Assembly (NCBI GenBank): GCA_903897565.1
Contig: CAIUCF010000324.1
Coordinates: forward strand, 1-14,466
Reading direction: 5' to 3'
From: an uncultured Rhodospirillales bacterium
GTDB lineage: Bacteria > Pseudomonadota > Alphaproteobacteria > ATCC43930 > CGMCC-115725
Length of the DNA: 14,466 nt
The notes beneath the pieces were generated by a model. The model made no database searches and had not been told where the DNA came from. It worked only from the letters and a program-made list of their open reading frames with translations. Positions 1 through 7,871 of this stretch are shown here, piece by piece (the stretch's first letter is position 1; each line of letters starts with the position of its first letter). The translations under genes were made by a program, and so were the position numbers.

Positions 1-772
1 TCGCTTGCTCAATCTGGCGAGTCATCGACTGTCGAAGACCGATATGCAGAGCCTGCACGATGCGGTCGGCGCCAAGCTCGGCGACGTCGCCGGGGAGGCC
101 GGGCGATTGCTCGGCAGCGTCCTGACGGGCGGCGTGGCCGTCGCGAATGTCCTCTCGCTGGTATTCATCACGCCGATCGTCGCGTTCTTCCTGCTGCGCG
201 ACTGGACCCAGCTGCTGTTGACGATCGATTCCTGGCTGCCGCGCCAGCATCGCGAAACCATCCGCGAGCAGGCCGGTCTGATCGAGGAAACCTTGTCGGG
301 GTTCCTGCGCGGGCAGGCGAGCGTGTGCCTGGCCATGGGGTTCTTCTATGCGGCCGGCCTGAGCCTGATCGGGCTCGATGCCGGACTTATCATCGGCCTC
401 CTGATCGGCCTGTTGATCTTCATCCCGTTCATCGGCGGCCTGACCGGGGCCGTCGTCTCCGTCCTGCTGGGCTTTGCACAGTTCGGGACCTGGCATGAGC
501 CGGCCATGATCGCGCTGCTGTTCCTGATCGGGCAGACGATCGAATCCAACGTATTGACCCCGAAGCTGGTGGGCGACCGGGTGCATCTTCACCCGGTCTG
601 GATCATCTTCGCGTTGCTCGCAGCCGGCGATCTGCTCGGCATTCTCGGCGTCCTGATCGCGGTCCCGCTCGCGGCGATTATCGGCGTGCTCGGCCGCTTC
701 GCCGTGCAGCAATACCTGGAATCCCCCCTCTATGATCCGGAAAAGCCGACCTATATCGTCACACCGAAGTGA
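1..772 (+). CDS. AI-2E family transporter (PerM-like), 5' end outside the window
   Basis: This is a multi-pass inner-membrane protein of the AI-2E/PerM transporter family, whose members export small molecules or exchange ions; the substrate here cannot be told. The reading frame is open to the first base, and the roughly 256 visible residues are the C-terminal two thirds of a protein usually near 350 residues, so the TTG at 5-7 is not a real start. Visible family features are the segment FITPIVAFFLLRDW followed by an amphipathic stretch (LPRQHRETIREQA). Next come several hydrophobic helices, then the conserved run ending in ESNVLTPKLVGDRVHLHPVWI, and a final helix pair with GVLIAVPLAAII. The stop overlaps the GTG start of hda (GTGA). 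A perM homologue directly upstream of hda is a recurrent alphaproteobacterial arrangement. Confidence 0.9.
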   Translation, partial: RLLNLASHRLSKTDMQSLHDAVGAKLGDVAGEAGRLLGSVLTGGVAVANVLSLVFITPIVAFFLLRDWTQLLLTIDSWLPRQHRETIREQAGLIEETLSGFLRGQASVCLAMGFFYAAGLSLIGLDAGLIIGLLIGLLIFIPFIGGLTGAVVSVLLGFAQFGTWHEPAMIALLFLIGQTIESNVLTPKLVGDRVHLHPVWIIFALLAAGDLLGILGVLIAVPLAAIIGVLGRFAVQQYLESPLYDPEKPTYIVTPK

Positions 773-1458
773 CGGCTGCGGCGATGGGACGTCAGCTGCC
801 GCTCGATCTCCAGTACCGACCCGCGCTCGAGCGTGAGGTCTTCCTGGTCGCACCCGGCAATGCGACGGCGATCGGCTGGATCGACCGCTGGCCGGATTGG
901 CCGAGCCCGGCGCTGATCCTCCAAGGTCCGCGCGGCAGCGGCAAGACCCATCTCGCCTCGGTCTGGCGGGCGCGGAGCGGCGGCTGGGAAGTCGCGGGTG
1001 CGGAGCTCACGACCGCTGGGGTGCCGCAATTGCTGGAACGAGGGATCGTCGGGGTGGTCGAGGCCGCCGATGCCGCCCCGGAAGAACCGCTTCTGCATCT
1101 GTTCAACGCCGTGGCCGAACGTGGAGGACAGCTGTTGCTGACTGCGATCGACGCGCCGGCGCATTGGAACACGGCGTTGCCCGACCTGCGTTCCCGCCTC
1201 AAGGCTCAGCCGGTGGCGAGTCTGGCGATGCCCGATGACGGGCTGTTTCGGGCCGTGCTGACCAAGTTGTTTGCGGATCGTCGTCTTCAGGTCGCGCCCG
1301 ACGTGATCGATTTTCTCATCATCCGGCTCGAGCGCTCGTTCGAGGCCGCAGGCAGCATCGTGGCGCGGCTCGATCGCGCGGCTTTCGCGCAGAAGCGCCG
1401 CATCACGGTTCCCTTCGTGCGAAGAGTCCTGCAAGACGAGGCGGATCCCTCTGCGTGA
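769..1458 (+). CDS. hda: DnaA regulatory inactivator homologue (Hda/HdaA)
   Basis: Hda binds the DNA-loaded sliding clamp and stimulates ATP hydrolysis by DnaA, which blocks repeated replication initiation. The 229-residue protein has the short DnaA AAA+ core without the DNA-binding domain IV. Residues 9-14 (QLPLDL) match a beta-clamp-binding motif. Walker A is GPRGSGKT (53-60), and a sensor-1-like strand LLLTAIDAP lies at 122-130. The box VII arginine finger is DLRSRL (139-144), and a sensor-2-like helix spans 187-202. The Walker B region (around 93-101, VVEAAD) is degenerate, as often seen in Hda. I chose the GTG at 769 because it overlaps the upstream stop as GTGA, the same junction seen at the next gene. 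The ATG at 784, which still keeps QLPLDL, is an equally possible start; neither has a clear Shine-Dalgarno sequence. Confidence 0.88.
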   Translation: MTAAAMGRQLPLDLQYRPALEREVFLVAPGNATAIGWIDRWPDWPSPALILQGPRGSGKTHLASVWRARSGGWEVAGAELTTAGVPQLLERGIVGVVEAADAAPEEPLLHLFNAVAERGGQLLLTAIDAPAHWNTALPDLRSRLKAQPVASLAMPDDGLFRAVLTKLFADRRLQVAPDVIDFLIIRLERSFEAAGSIVARLDRAAFAQKRRITVPFVRRVLQDEADPSA

Positions 1459-2969
1459 GCGGCCGGCTTACCCTCGCCAGCTTCCTCGCGTTCTTTGCCT
1501 TCGCGGTGATTCCGCTGCTGACCGCGCCGGTTCCGCCGCTGTTCGATTATCCCAATCATCTCGCGCGGATGGCGATCCTCGCCGCGCATGGCCAGGATCC
1601 GTTGCTGAACCGCTATTACGCGATCCGCTGGGGCATCTTGCCGAATCTCGGGATGGATCTCGTCGTGCCGTGGCTCGCGGGATTCATGCCCGTGATCGAT
1701 GCTGGCCGGGTCTTTCTCGTCGGGACATTGTTCCTCATGGCGGCCGGGCCGGTGCTGCTCTATCGGGCCTGGTGGGGCGTGTGGTCGCCCTGGGCCTGTA
1801 CCGGGTTCCTGTTCCTCTACAGCCGCGTCTTCCTATGGGGCTTTATCAATTATCTCGCCGGGATCGGTCTCGCGCTGTGCATGCTCGCGGGATGGGTGAT
1901 GTTGCAGCGCCGCTCATGGCTGCTGCGCGGGTCTGTCGGCGCCATCGGCGTGACGGTTGTCTTCTTTTGTCACCTCGAGGCGTTTGGGGTCTTGGCCTTG
2001 ACGCTTCTGGGTGTCGAGGCTCCGAACCTCGTGGCCGCCTTGCGGCAGCGGGATTTCGGGACCCTCGGCGCGCGAGTCGTGGCCCTCGTGCTGGCGTTGA
2101 CGCCGGCGTCGCTGCTGTTTCTGCTGGCCTGGCAGCCACACGCCGTTGCCGCGCTTTCGCTGCCGCGCCTCGATCGCAAGCCGGACCTGCTGTTCAGCGT
2201 ATTCGATAACTATTCGCGGCCATTCGACGTCGTCTGTTTCGTTGCCGTCCTGGGGGGCGCGATCGTCGGTTACGCTCGTGGCAGCCTACGCGTGGCGGCG
2301 CCGGCGGCTTGGCCCCTATCGCTGATCGGGGTCATCTACCTCGCGCTGCCGAGCACCCTGTTTACCGGCGAGGGCGCGGACCATCGTCTCCCGCTGGTGC
2401 TGTTTCTCCTGCTCGCTGCGGCAACGCGGCCGCAGGGTATGTCAAGACGGCAAGTAGGCGCGATCGCGTCGGCTCTCGTCGTGCTGTTCGTCGTGCGAAT
2501 GGTGGTTATCGAAACCGTGTGGCGGAGCGCCGCCGAGACGTATCGGCAAGATTTGGCCGTGCTGGCGCAACTCCCTCCCGGTGCGCGCCTCGTGATCGCG
2601 GCGCCGGCAAGCGCGGTCCGCGTCAGCGCGGCGCCGGAATATCATTTTCCCGTACTGGCGGTGCTGCTGCGCCATACCTTCGTCCCGACCTTGTTCGCGT
2701 ATCCGACCCAACAGCCGGTTCGCCTAGTTCAGGCTTGGAGTGAGCTCGCGGCCGAAAGCGATCCGGACCGCGTGTGGCGGGCGTTCTCCGGCGGCAGCCC
2801 AGCGGACCTCGCGTTCCGCAGCTTCATCCACAGCCATTATGACTTTATCGCCGTCGTCGGCAGTGCGCTGCCTGGGGCCGAGAAGCTGCAGTGTTTCTCC
2901 GGCTTGGCGGCGGCATCGACATTGCGGCTCTATCGGCTTGCTCCCGGCGGATCAGCCTGCAGAAACTAA
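1455..2969 (+). CDS. Uncharacterised multi-pass membrane protein, possibly GT-C glycosyltransferase-like
   Basis: I recognise no named function. The 504-residue protein starts at a GTG that overlaps the hda stop (GTGA); the next Met is residue 39, so the GTG is the best start. A first hydrophobic helix (about 7-24) is followed by the polar motif DYPNHLARM (31-39, with D31, N34, H35, R38) and then RYYAIRW and PNLGMDL (63-69). After that come many hydrophobic segments up to about residue 355, and a C-terminal soluble stretch of roughly 150 residues. An acidic residue in the first loop after helix 1, many helices and a large soluble tail are the layout of GT-C glycosyltransferases and polymer ligases, but here that is inference from architecture only. 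Co-translation with hda suggests shared expression rather than shared function. Confidence 0.7.
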   Translation: MSGRLTLASFLAFFAFAVIPLLTAPVPPLFDYPNHLARMAILAAHGQDPLLNRYYAIRWGILPNLGMDLVVPWLAGFMPVIDAGRVFLVGTLFLMAAGPVLLYRAWWGVWSPWACTGFLFLYSRVFLWGFINYLAGIGLALCMLAGWVMLQRRSWLLRGSVGAIGVTVVFFCHLEAFGVLALTLLGVEAPNLVAALRQRDFGTLGARVVALVLALTPASLLFLLAWQPHAVAALSLPRLDRKPDLLFSVFDNYSRPFDVVCFVAVLGGAIVGYARGSLRVAAPAAWPLSLIGVIYLALPSTLFTGEGADHRLPLVLFLLLAAATRPQGMSRRQVGAIASALVVLFVVRMVVIETVWRSAAETYRQDLAVLAQLPPGARLVIAAPASAVRVSAAPEYHFPVLAVLLRHTFVPTLFAYPTQQPVRLVQAWSELAAESDPDRVWRAFSGGSPADLAFRSFIHSHYDFIAVVGSALPGAEKLQCFSGLAAASTLRLYRLAPGGSACRN

Positions 2970-3259
2970 CCTTCAGTGGTGGCGCGTGACGAGTTTTAGT
3001 CTCGGCTCGAATCAGATATAATAACTCATGATCACTTAATGACCGTATGATGATTAATTCCCAGGCATAGTTCTAATTATGGTCCGTAGATCGCAGTAAA
3101 AAAACTTTCATATTCTAAGGTGCTGTTTTTAACTCTCTCATAAGAGAGTTATCGTCAGATAGTTCTTGGCCAGTATCTTCTTGGACAAGCTTGACGAAGC
3201 CTGTGAGAGGACCCTGGTCGACCGAGGCGGTCAGGTTGGCAACAGGAAAGACGCGACGG
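2970..3259. other. AT-rich intergenic leader upstream of the chemoreceptor
   Basis: This 290-base gap is clearly richer in A/T than its surroundings between about 2990 and 3170, including runs such as taaaaaaac and gttttta. I find no convincing coding sequence, tRNA or sigma-28-type chemotaxis promoter. It holds one perfect inverted repeat (3131-3150, listed separately) and a looser pair ttaat/attaa (3036-3040 and 3053-3057). It most likely carries the chemoreceptor promoter and 5' untranslated region. Confidence 0.6.
3131..3150. promoter_or_regulatory. Perfect 8-bp inverted repeat upstream of the chemoreceptor (operator or 5'-UTR hairpin)
   Basis: AACTCTCT and AGAGAGTT are exact reverse complements separated by CATA. 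A run of five T residues lies before the repeat (3126-3130), not after it on the + strand, and nothing U-rich follows it on either strand, so an intrinsic terminator is unlikely. It lies about 110 bases before the preferred ATG. It could be a protein-binding operator or a hairpin in the leader RNA. Confidence 0.4.
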
Positions 3260-5068
3260 ATGATTGGAAGCAGGCCAGAAGCGAGCCGCGCGTTCGCGAG
3301 CAGATCATCGGACGCGGTCGGTCGGCTTACGGCGCTTGTCGGTCTTCGTTCGCTTCGGGCGAAGTTTCTGGTCTTCGCTGTCGTGCTGCCGTCGATCCTC
3401 GTTGTCCAGGCCCTCGTGGGCTGGCAAGTCGCGGATCACGCCCGGAGCTTGGGCGCACGGGGTGCCGCGACGATCGATGGCGTGATGGGCGGCGCCAGAC
3501 TTCTGCAGGCGATCAAGAATATGCAGATTGATACGCTCCTGATGCAGAATGAGATTTCCTCGCTCGCCACAGCCGATCCCGACGAGGTGGCGAACGATAT
3601 CCGGCAGACCAAACGCAAATTCGCGGCGGCGCTGGGCGATGTCCGTCGCGTGACCAAAGCGAATCATATCGTTGCGCTCGGCTCGGTGCGGGATGTCGAT
3701 GGTCGGATCGAATTGGCGCGAAAGTCGTTCGACGCTCTTCTCGAAACCGTGAAGGCCGCGCAGATCGAACAACAAACCTCGGGCAAGCCGCCAAGCCCTT
3801 CCGTACTCCTCAAAGCCGGAGCGCAGGTCGATGGGCTCTATGAGCAGCTGGATCCTATGGCCGAGGGCGTAGGACTGATCGTAGCCGATGGCAGTGCCGG
3901 GATCGCGACCCTGAACACGGCCAATAACCGCTCGATGGATCTGTTCGAGCGTTCGCTGGTGTCCGTTTCCATCGTTGGCCTCGTGATCTGCGGGCTCGTC
4001 GTGCTGGTGCTGTTGCGGGGCGTCCTCGGACCGCTGCTCGCGCTGGCCGCCGCGACGAGAACCATCGCAGATGGAAACCTGACAGCGCCGGTTCCGACAT
4101 TCCGGGCGACGGAACTCAACAGCATGGCCGAAGCGCTCGGGGTGTTCCGCGAGGGCTTGGTGGAAACGGAGCGGTTGAAGGCGACACAGTTGGCCCGCGA
4201 TGAGCAAGCGCGCCAGGAGAAGCGGGAGAGCCTGCTGGCACTCGCCAATGGCTTCGAGGGCCAGGTCATGGGTGTGGTCGATCAACTTGGCGAAGCCGTC
4301 GAGCACTTGCGCGAAAATGCCCTGGGACTGACGACGACCGCCAGCGGAACCTTGCAGCAGTCGACCGAGGTTGCCCGCGCATCGGCCCAAGCTTCAGGCA
4401 GCACGCAGTTGGTAGCCAGTGCCGCAGAACAATTGGCGCGCTCGATCGAGGAGATCAGCGGCCAGATGCAGAACGCTACGGTCGTGGCGACGCAGGCCGT
4501 GGCCGATGCACGAACCACCGATGAGACCGTGACTCGCCTGAATCTGGCGGCAGGGCGCATCGGCGACGTCGTCCAGCTCATCAGGAGCGTCGCGCGGCAG
4601 ACCAATCTGCTCGCGCTCAACGCCACGATCGAGGCTGCCCGGGCAGGCGAGGCCGGGCGGGGCTTCGCGATCGTGGCGAGCGAGGTCAAGAATCTGGCGA
4701 CCCAAACCGCGGAGGCAACTGCGGAGATCCAGCATCAGGTCAATGCGATCCAGGCAGAGACCGGGAGCGCCGTCGAGGCGATTCGCCGGATCGTCGCGAC
4801 GATCGACGGCATGAGCCGAATCACGGCGATCGTCGCCTCCGCGGTCGAGGAGCAGGGCGCCGCTACCCAGGAGATCGCGCGTAGCGTCCAGGATGCAGCG
4901 GCCGGCACCAATGCGGTTTCCGAGACGATCGGCAATGTCACGCTGGCGGCGCGCGATACCGGCGACGCGGCCGAGGGGTTGATGTCGGCGGCCGCGGCAC
5001 TGTCCGAACAGGCGAAGGTCCTGCGCCAGGAGGTGACCTCGTTTACCGCGATCGTCCGTAACGGCTGA
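3260..5068 (+). CDS. Methyl-accepting chemotaxis protein (transmembrane chemoreceptor)
   Basis: This inner-membrane receptor controls the CheA-CheW kinase complex in response to a ligand that cannot be predicted. From the ATG at 3260 the protein has 602 residues. Its parts in order are: TM1 (about 34-54); a helical periplasmic region of about 175 residues without a recognised ligand motif; TM2 (about 232-253); HAMP (254-307); and a coiled-coil signalling domain. The hairpin tip is at about 442-477 and includes [20 protein letters not shown] and [14 protein letters not shown] candidate methylation stretch [13 protein letters not shown] follows. There is no C-terminal CheR/CheB-tethering pentapeptide. 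I chose the ATG because AGGAAAG lies about ten bases upstream; an in-frame TTG at 3191 would add 23 residues but has no ribosome-binding site. No other che gene is nearby, so this is an orphan receptor. It converges on sseA with 6 bases between the stops. Confidence 0.95.
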   Translation: MIGSRPEASRAFASRSSDAVGRLTALVGLRSLRAKFLVFAVVLPSILVVQALVGWQVADHARSLGARGAATIDGVMGGARLLQAIKNMQIDTLLMQNEISSLATADPDEVANDIRQTKRKFAAALGDVRRVTKANHIVALGSVRDVDGRIELARKSFDALLETVKAAQIEQQTSGKPPSPSVLLKAGAQVDGLYEQLDPMAEGVGLIVADGSAGIATLNTANNRSMDLFERSLVSVSIVGLVICGLVVLVLLRGVLGPLLALAAATRTIADGNLTAPVPTFRATELNSMAEALGVFREGLVETERLKATQLARDEQARQEKRESLLALANGFEGQVMGVVDQLGEAVEHLRENALGLTTTASGTLQQSTEVARASAQASGSTQLVASAAEQLARSIEEISGQMQNATVVATQAVADARTTDETVTRLNLAAGRIGDVVQLIRSVARQTNLLALNATIEAARAGEAGRGFAIVASEVKNLATQTAEATAEIQHQVNAIQAETGSAVEAIRRIVATIDGMSRITAIVASAVEEQGAATQEIARSVQDAAAGTNAVSETIGNVTLAARDTGDAAEGLMSAAAALSEQAKVLRQEVTSFTAIVRNG

Positions 5069-5084
5069 GCCGGGCTATGCCGGC
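5069..5084. terminator. Possible bidirectional hairpin at the convergent chemoreceptor/sseA junction
   Basis: GCCGG (5069-5073) and CCGGC (5080-5084) can pair across a 6-base loop, or as a 6-bp stem with one bulge. It starts right after the chemoreceptor stop and overlaps the sseA stop. No U-tract follows on either strand, so it is at best a weak terminator. Confidence 0.25.
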
Positions 5085-5950
5085 GCGGCGCCCCTCGTCC
5101 CGATGGCGATCGGAAGCGACCCGGGCAGACCCCATTCCGCCCATGATCCGTCATAGACCGCGACCGGGCCGGCGCCGATCAGGTGCAGCCCGAGTGAGAG
5201 GACGCAGGCGGTAATTCCCGAACCGCAGCTGGCAATGATGGGACGAGTGATATCGATCCCGGCCTCGGTCGCACTGTCTGCTATGGCCTCGGCGGAAATC
5301 CAGCGCTTCGTCGTCGGATCAACGAGATTGGTATGGTCGAGATTGAAGCTTCCGGGGATCCGTCCGGAGCGCCGGCCGGGCCATGGTTCGGTGGCCTCGC
5401 CACGGAAGCGCGCCGCGCTGCGGGCGTCGAGCACCTGCTCTTGCTGGGTGCCGAGATTGGCCAGAACCTGGGCCTTGCCGCGAACAAGATCCGATCGGTA
5501 TCGCGCGGCAAAGGCTGCGGCGCTCACCGGCGGAGCGGCGTCGGTGACCGTGTGGCCCGCCGCAATCCAGGCCGGCAGCCCGCCATCGAGCACGGCGACG
5601 TTGTCGTGACCAAAGGCGCGGAACATCCACCAGGCCCGGGCGGCGCCGATCAGGCCGGTGCTGTCATACACGATAACGTGATGATGATTGGCGATGCCGA
5701 GGGCGCCGGCCTGGGCGGCGAACTGCTGCGGCGACGGCAGCATGTGCGGGAGGTTCGACGTCTTGTCCGAAATCGCGTCGATGTCGAAGAAGACGCTACC
5801 TGGGATGTGGCCGGCGGCGTAGCTCTCGGCCGCGGCCGGTGTCACGCCGGGCATCTTGTAGGTCGCGTCGAGGAGGCGGATTCCGGAGTCATGCAGATGC
5901 GCCGCGAGCCAGTCCGCGGAGACGAGGGCTTCGGGATGTGCGTAGGCCAT
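5075..5950 (-). CDS. sseA: 3-mercaptopyruvate sulfurtransferase (tandem rhodanese)
   Basis: The enzyme moves the sulfur of 3-mercaptopyruvate to an acceptor such as cyanide, thiols or thioredoxin through a cysteine persulfide. The 291-residue length fits the two-domain family. The N-terminal inactive rhodanese domain contains AGHIPGSVFFDIDAI and YDSTGLIGAARAWWM. The C-terminal domain has DARSAARFRGEATEPWPGRR followed by GRIPG, and the active-site loop CGSGITA with nucleophile C242. That loop is the mercaptopyruvate type (CGSGxTA); thiosulfate sulfurtransferases usually have CRKGxxA. YDGSWAEWG follows as expected. The ATG at 5950 has GGAG seven bases upstream. It is the last gene of the pyrB-pyrC'-plsY run, 14 bases after plsY, so it is probably co-transcribed, although no pathway link is evident. 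Confidence 0.93.
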   Translation of the reverse strand: MAYAHPEALVSADWLAAHLHDSGIRLLDATYKMPGVTPAAAESYAAGHIPGSVFFDIDAISDKTSNLPHMLPSPQQFAAQAGALGIANHHHVIVYDSTGLIGAARAWWMFRAFGHDNVAVLDGGLPAWIAAGHTVTDAAPPVSAAAFAARYRSDLVRGKAQVLANLGTQQEQVLDARSAARFRGEATEPWPGRRSGRIPGSFNLDHTNLVDPTTKRWISAEAIADSATEAGIDITRPIIASCGSGITACVLSLGLHLIGAGPVAVYDGSWAEWGLPGSLPIAIGTRGAAPA

Positions 5951-5964
5951 TATTCCGCTCCGGC

Positions 5965-6579
5965 TCAGGCCGAAACCGCCGTGCCCGGCTTCTTCTGGCC
6001 GATCCTGGTTTCAGTGCCGTTCAGCAAGCGGCTGATATTCTCGTGATGGCGCAGGAACACGAGAGTGGCCAGGAAGAGGGCGAGGAGCGCGGTTCCGGGG
6101 GTGGCGAAAAACCAGGCGGTGATCGGAGTCAGGGCTGCCGCGACCAGCGCGGCGAGCGAGGAATATCGCAGGAGGACGGCGACCGTGAGCCAGGTCAGCA
6201 TGGCCAGCACGCCGACCGGCCAGCTGACGCCAAGCAGGACGCCGAGGGCCGTCGCGACGCCCTTGCCGCCTTTGAAGCGGAGCCAGACCGGATAAAGATG
6301 GCCGAGGAAAGCCGCCGCCGCGGCGAAAAGGACGCAGTCCGGGGCGTATGCCTGGGTCAGCAGCACCGCGGCCAGGCCCTTGATGCCGTCGAGCGCCAAG
6401 GTGGCCGCCGCCAGACCTTTGCGGCCGGTGCGCAGAACATTGGTCGCGCCGATATTGCCGGAGCCGATCTGGCGGATGTCGCCGAGCCCGGCCGCCCTGG
6501 TCAGCACCAAGCCGAACGGGATCGACCCGAGCAGGTAGGACACGCCGATGCTCAGGAGGAGGGGGGTCGGCGCACACAT
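5965..6579 (-). CDS. plsY: Glycerol-3-phosphate acyltransferase PlsY (acyl-phosphate dependent)
   Basis: PlsY is an integral membrane enzyme that acylates glycerol-3-phosphate with acyl-phosphate made by PlsX, the first acylation of phospholipid synthesis. All family signatures are visible in 204 residues: GSIPFG near the N-terminus; [34 protein letters not shown]; and [13 protein letters not shown] near the C-terminus. Five or so hydrophobic segments separate them. I chose the ATG at 6579, which begins MCAPTPLLL, two bases after the pyrC' stop. The frame stays open upstream to 6708, but that part overlaps pyrC' and lacks family similarity. There is no clear Shine-Dalgarno sequence, so translation probably depends on coupling with pyrC'. 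A pyrB-pyrC-plsY order is common in Alphaproteobacteria, where dprA and topA often follow; here sseA follows instead. Confidence 0.95.
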   Translation of the reverse strand: MCAPTPLLLSIGVSYLLGSIPFGLVLTRAAGLGDIRQIGSGNIGATNVLRTGRKGLAAATLALDGIKGLAAVLLTQAYAPDCVLFAAAAAFLGHLYPVWLRFKGGKGVATALGVLLGVSWPVGVLAMLTWLTVAVLLRYSSLAALVAAALTPITAWFFATPGTALLALFLATLVFLRHHENISRLLNGTETRIGQKKPGTAVSA

Positions 6580-6581
6580 CG

Positions 6582-7871
6582 TCAGGCGTCGAAGCCGAAG
6601 ACCAGTCGGCCGGCGACAAATGTCTTCAGGGCCTTGCCCTGGACCGGCAATGCTTCGAACGGCGTATTGGTCGCCGCGGCCCGCAGGCGCGAGCGCCCCA
6701 CCCGCCACGGCATGTCGAGATCGAACAGAACGAGGTCGGCGGCGCTATCGATGGCGAGACGACCGACCGGCAAGCGCAGGATCTGCGCCGGCGCCTGCGT
6801 CACCGCCCGAAGTGCGGCGAGAATACTCATCTCACCGCGATGATAGAGTCCGAGTACCAGCGGCAGCAAGGTCTCGAGGCCGATGGCGCCCGGGGTTGCG
6901 GCGATGAAGGGCACGCGCTTTTCGTCCTGGTCGACCGGCGCATGATCGGAGGTGATGGCGTCGATGGTGCCGTTCTTGAGCCCTTCGATGATCGCCTTGC
7001 GATCGTTCTCCGAGCGCAGCGGCGGGGAGAGACGGGCATCGGTGCTGTAGCCGTCGATCGCGGATTCGTTGAGGGTGAAATAGGGCGGGGCGGTATCGCA
7101 GGTGACCGGCAGGCCGCGGGTCTTCGCGGTCGCGATGGCTTGCACGGCGGCGGCGGTGGAGATCAGCGAGGCGTGATAGCGACCGCCCGTCAACTCGACG
7201 AGCCGCAGGTCGCGCTCAAGCAGGATCAGTTCGGCTGCAGCCGGGATCCCGGGAATGCCGAGACGCGAGGCGACCTCGCCTTCGGTCGCGGCGCCACCCT
7301 CGGCAAGCCGGGGATCTTCCGGGCGCTGGATGACCAGCTGATCGAAGGTCCGGGCGTAGCTGAGCAGGCGCCGCATCACGAGGCTGTCGGCGATGGGAGC
7401 GGTGCCGTCCGTGAAGCCGAGGGCGCCTGCCGCGGCCATCAGGCCGAGCTCCGACAGGGTCGAGCCGTCCAGCCCTTTGGTGGCGGCCGCGTAGGTATAG
7501 ATGTTGACGAGCCCGGCCTTGCGCGCACGGCGGGTCACGAATTCCACCAGCGACACGTCATCGATGACCGGGGTGGTGTCCGGCAGACCGACAAGCGAGG
7601 TGATGCCGCCGGCCACGGCCATGCGCGACGTGCCCTCGATGGTCTCGACATGTTCCTGACCGGGTTCGCGGAGATGGACGCGCATGTCGACGAGGCCTGG
7701 GGCCAGGCAATTGCCGCGGCAATCGACGCGGATGGCATCCGCTGGAATTTGACTCGAGGGCACGGCGCCGATCGCGGCGATGCGGCCGTCGATCGCCAGT
7801 AACTCGCCGACCTGGTCGAGATGGGTCCAGGGATCGAGCAGGCGGGCGTTGGAAAACAGGGTCGCGGGCAT
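6582..7871 (-). CDS. pyrC': Dihydroorotase-like protein, probably non-catalytic PyrC' partner of aspartate carbamoyltransferase
   Basis: By fold this is a 429-residue class I dihydroorotase (amidohydrolase superfamily), usually annotated pyrC. The metal site is damaged. The HxH motif reads D62-M-R64-V-H66-LREPG, so the first His is Arg. The HxED position reads [11 protein letters not shown] (from 183), with Arg for His. The HxxHxST motif reads YHASLIST, with Leu236 for the second His. D155 and D309 (in SDHAP) remain. Pseudomonads have an inactive PyrC' of this kind, needed structurally by aspartate carbamoyltransferase; I infer the same role here. I chose the ATG at 7871: its first base is the last base of the pyrB stop (TGATG), and GGAG lies five bases upstream inside pyrB. 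A TTG at 7874 is possible but less likely. It is followed by plsY after two bases. Confidence 0.9.
   Translation of the reverse strand: MPATLFSNARLLDPWTHLDQVGELLAIDGRIAAIGAVPSSQIPADAIRVDCRGNCLAPGLVDMRVHLREPGQEHVETIEGTSRMAVAGGITSLVGLPDTTPVIDDVSLVEFVTRRARKAGLVNIYTYAAATKGLDGSTLSELGLMAAAGALGFTDGTAPIADSLVMRRLLSYARTFDQLVIQRPEDPRLAEGGAATEGEVASRLGIPGIPAAAELILLERDLRLVELTGGRYHASLISTAAAVQAIATAKTRGLPVTCDTAPPYFTLNESAIDGYSTDARLSPPLRSENDRKAIIEGLKNGTIDAITSDHAPVDQDEKRVPFIAATPGAIGLETLLPLVLGLYHRGEMSILAALRAVTQAPAQILRLPVGRLAIDSAADLVLFDLDMPWRVGRSRLRAAATNTPFEALPVQGKALKTFVAGRLVFGFDA

Noticed and set aside
3191..3259. TTG start giving a 23-residue longer chemoreceptor
   Set aside because: No Shine-Dalgarno sequence before it, whereas the ATG at 3260 has AGGAAAG upstream.
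3305..4390. Minus-strand open frame of 361 residues opposite the chemoreceptor
   Set aside because: It is antisense to the HAMP and periplasmic coding parts of an unmistakable chemoreceptor, with biased composition and no motif.
6580..6708. N-terminal extension of plsY by 43 residues
   Set aside because: It would overlap the end of pyrC', shows no PlsY similarity, and the ATG at 6579 directly precedes the first expected membrane helix.
5839..6843. + strand open frame of 334 residues opposite plsY and parts of sseA and pyrC'
   Set aside because: It is Arg/Gly/Ala/Asp-rich without motifs and covers three convincing minus-strand genes.
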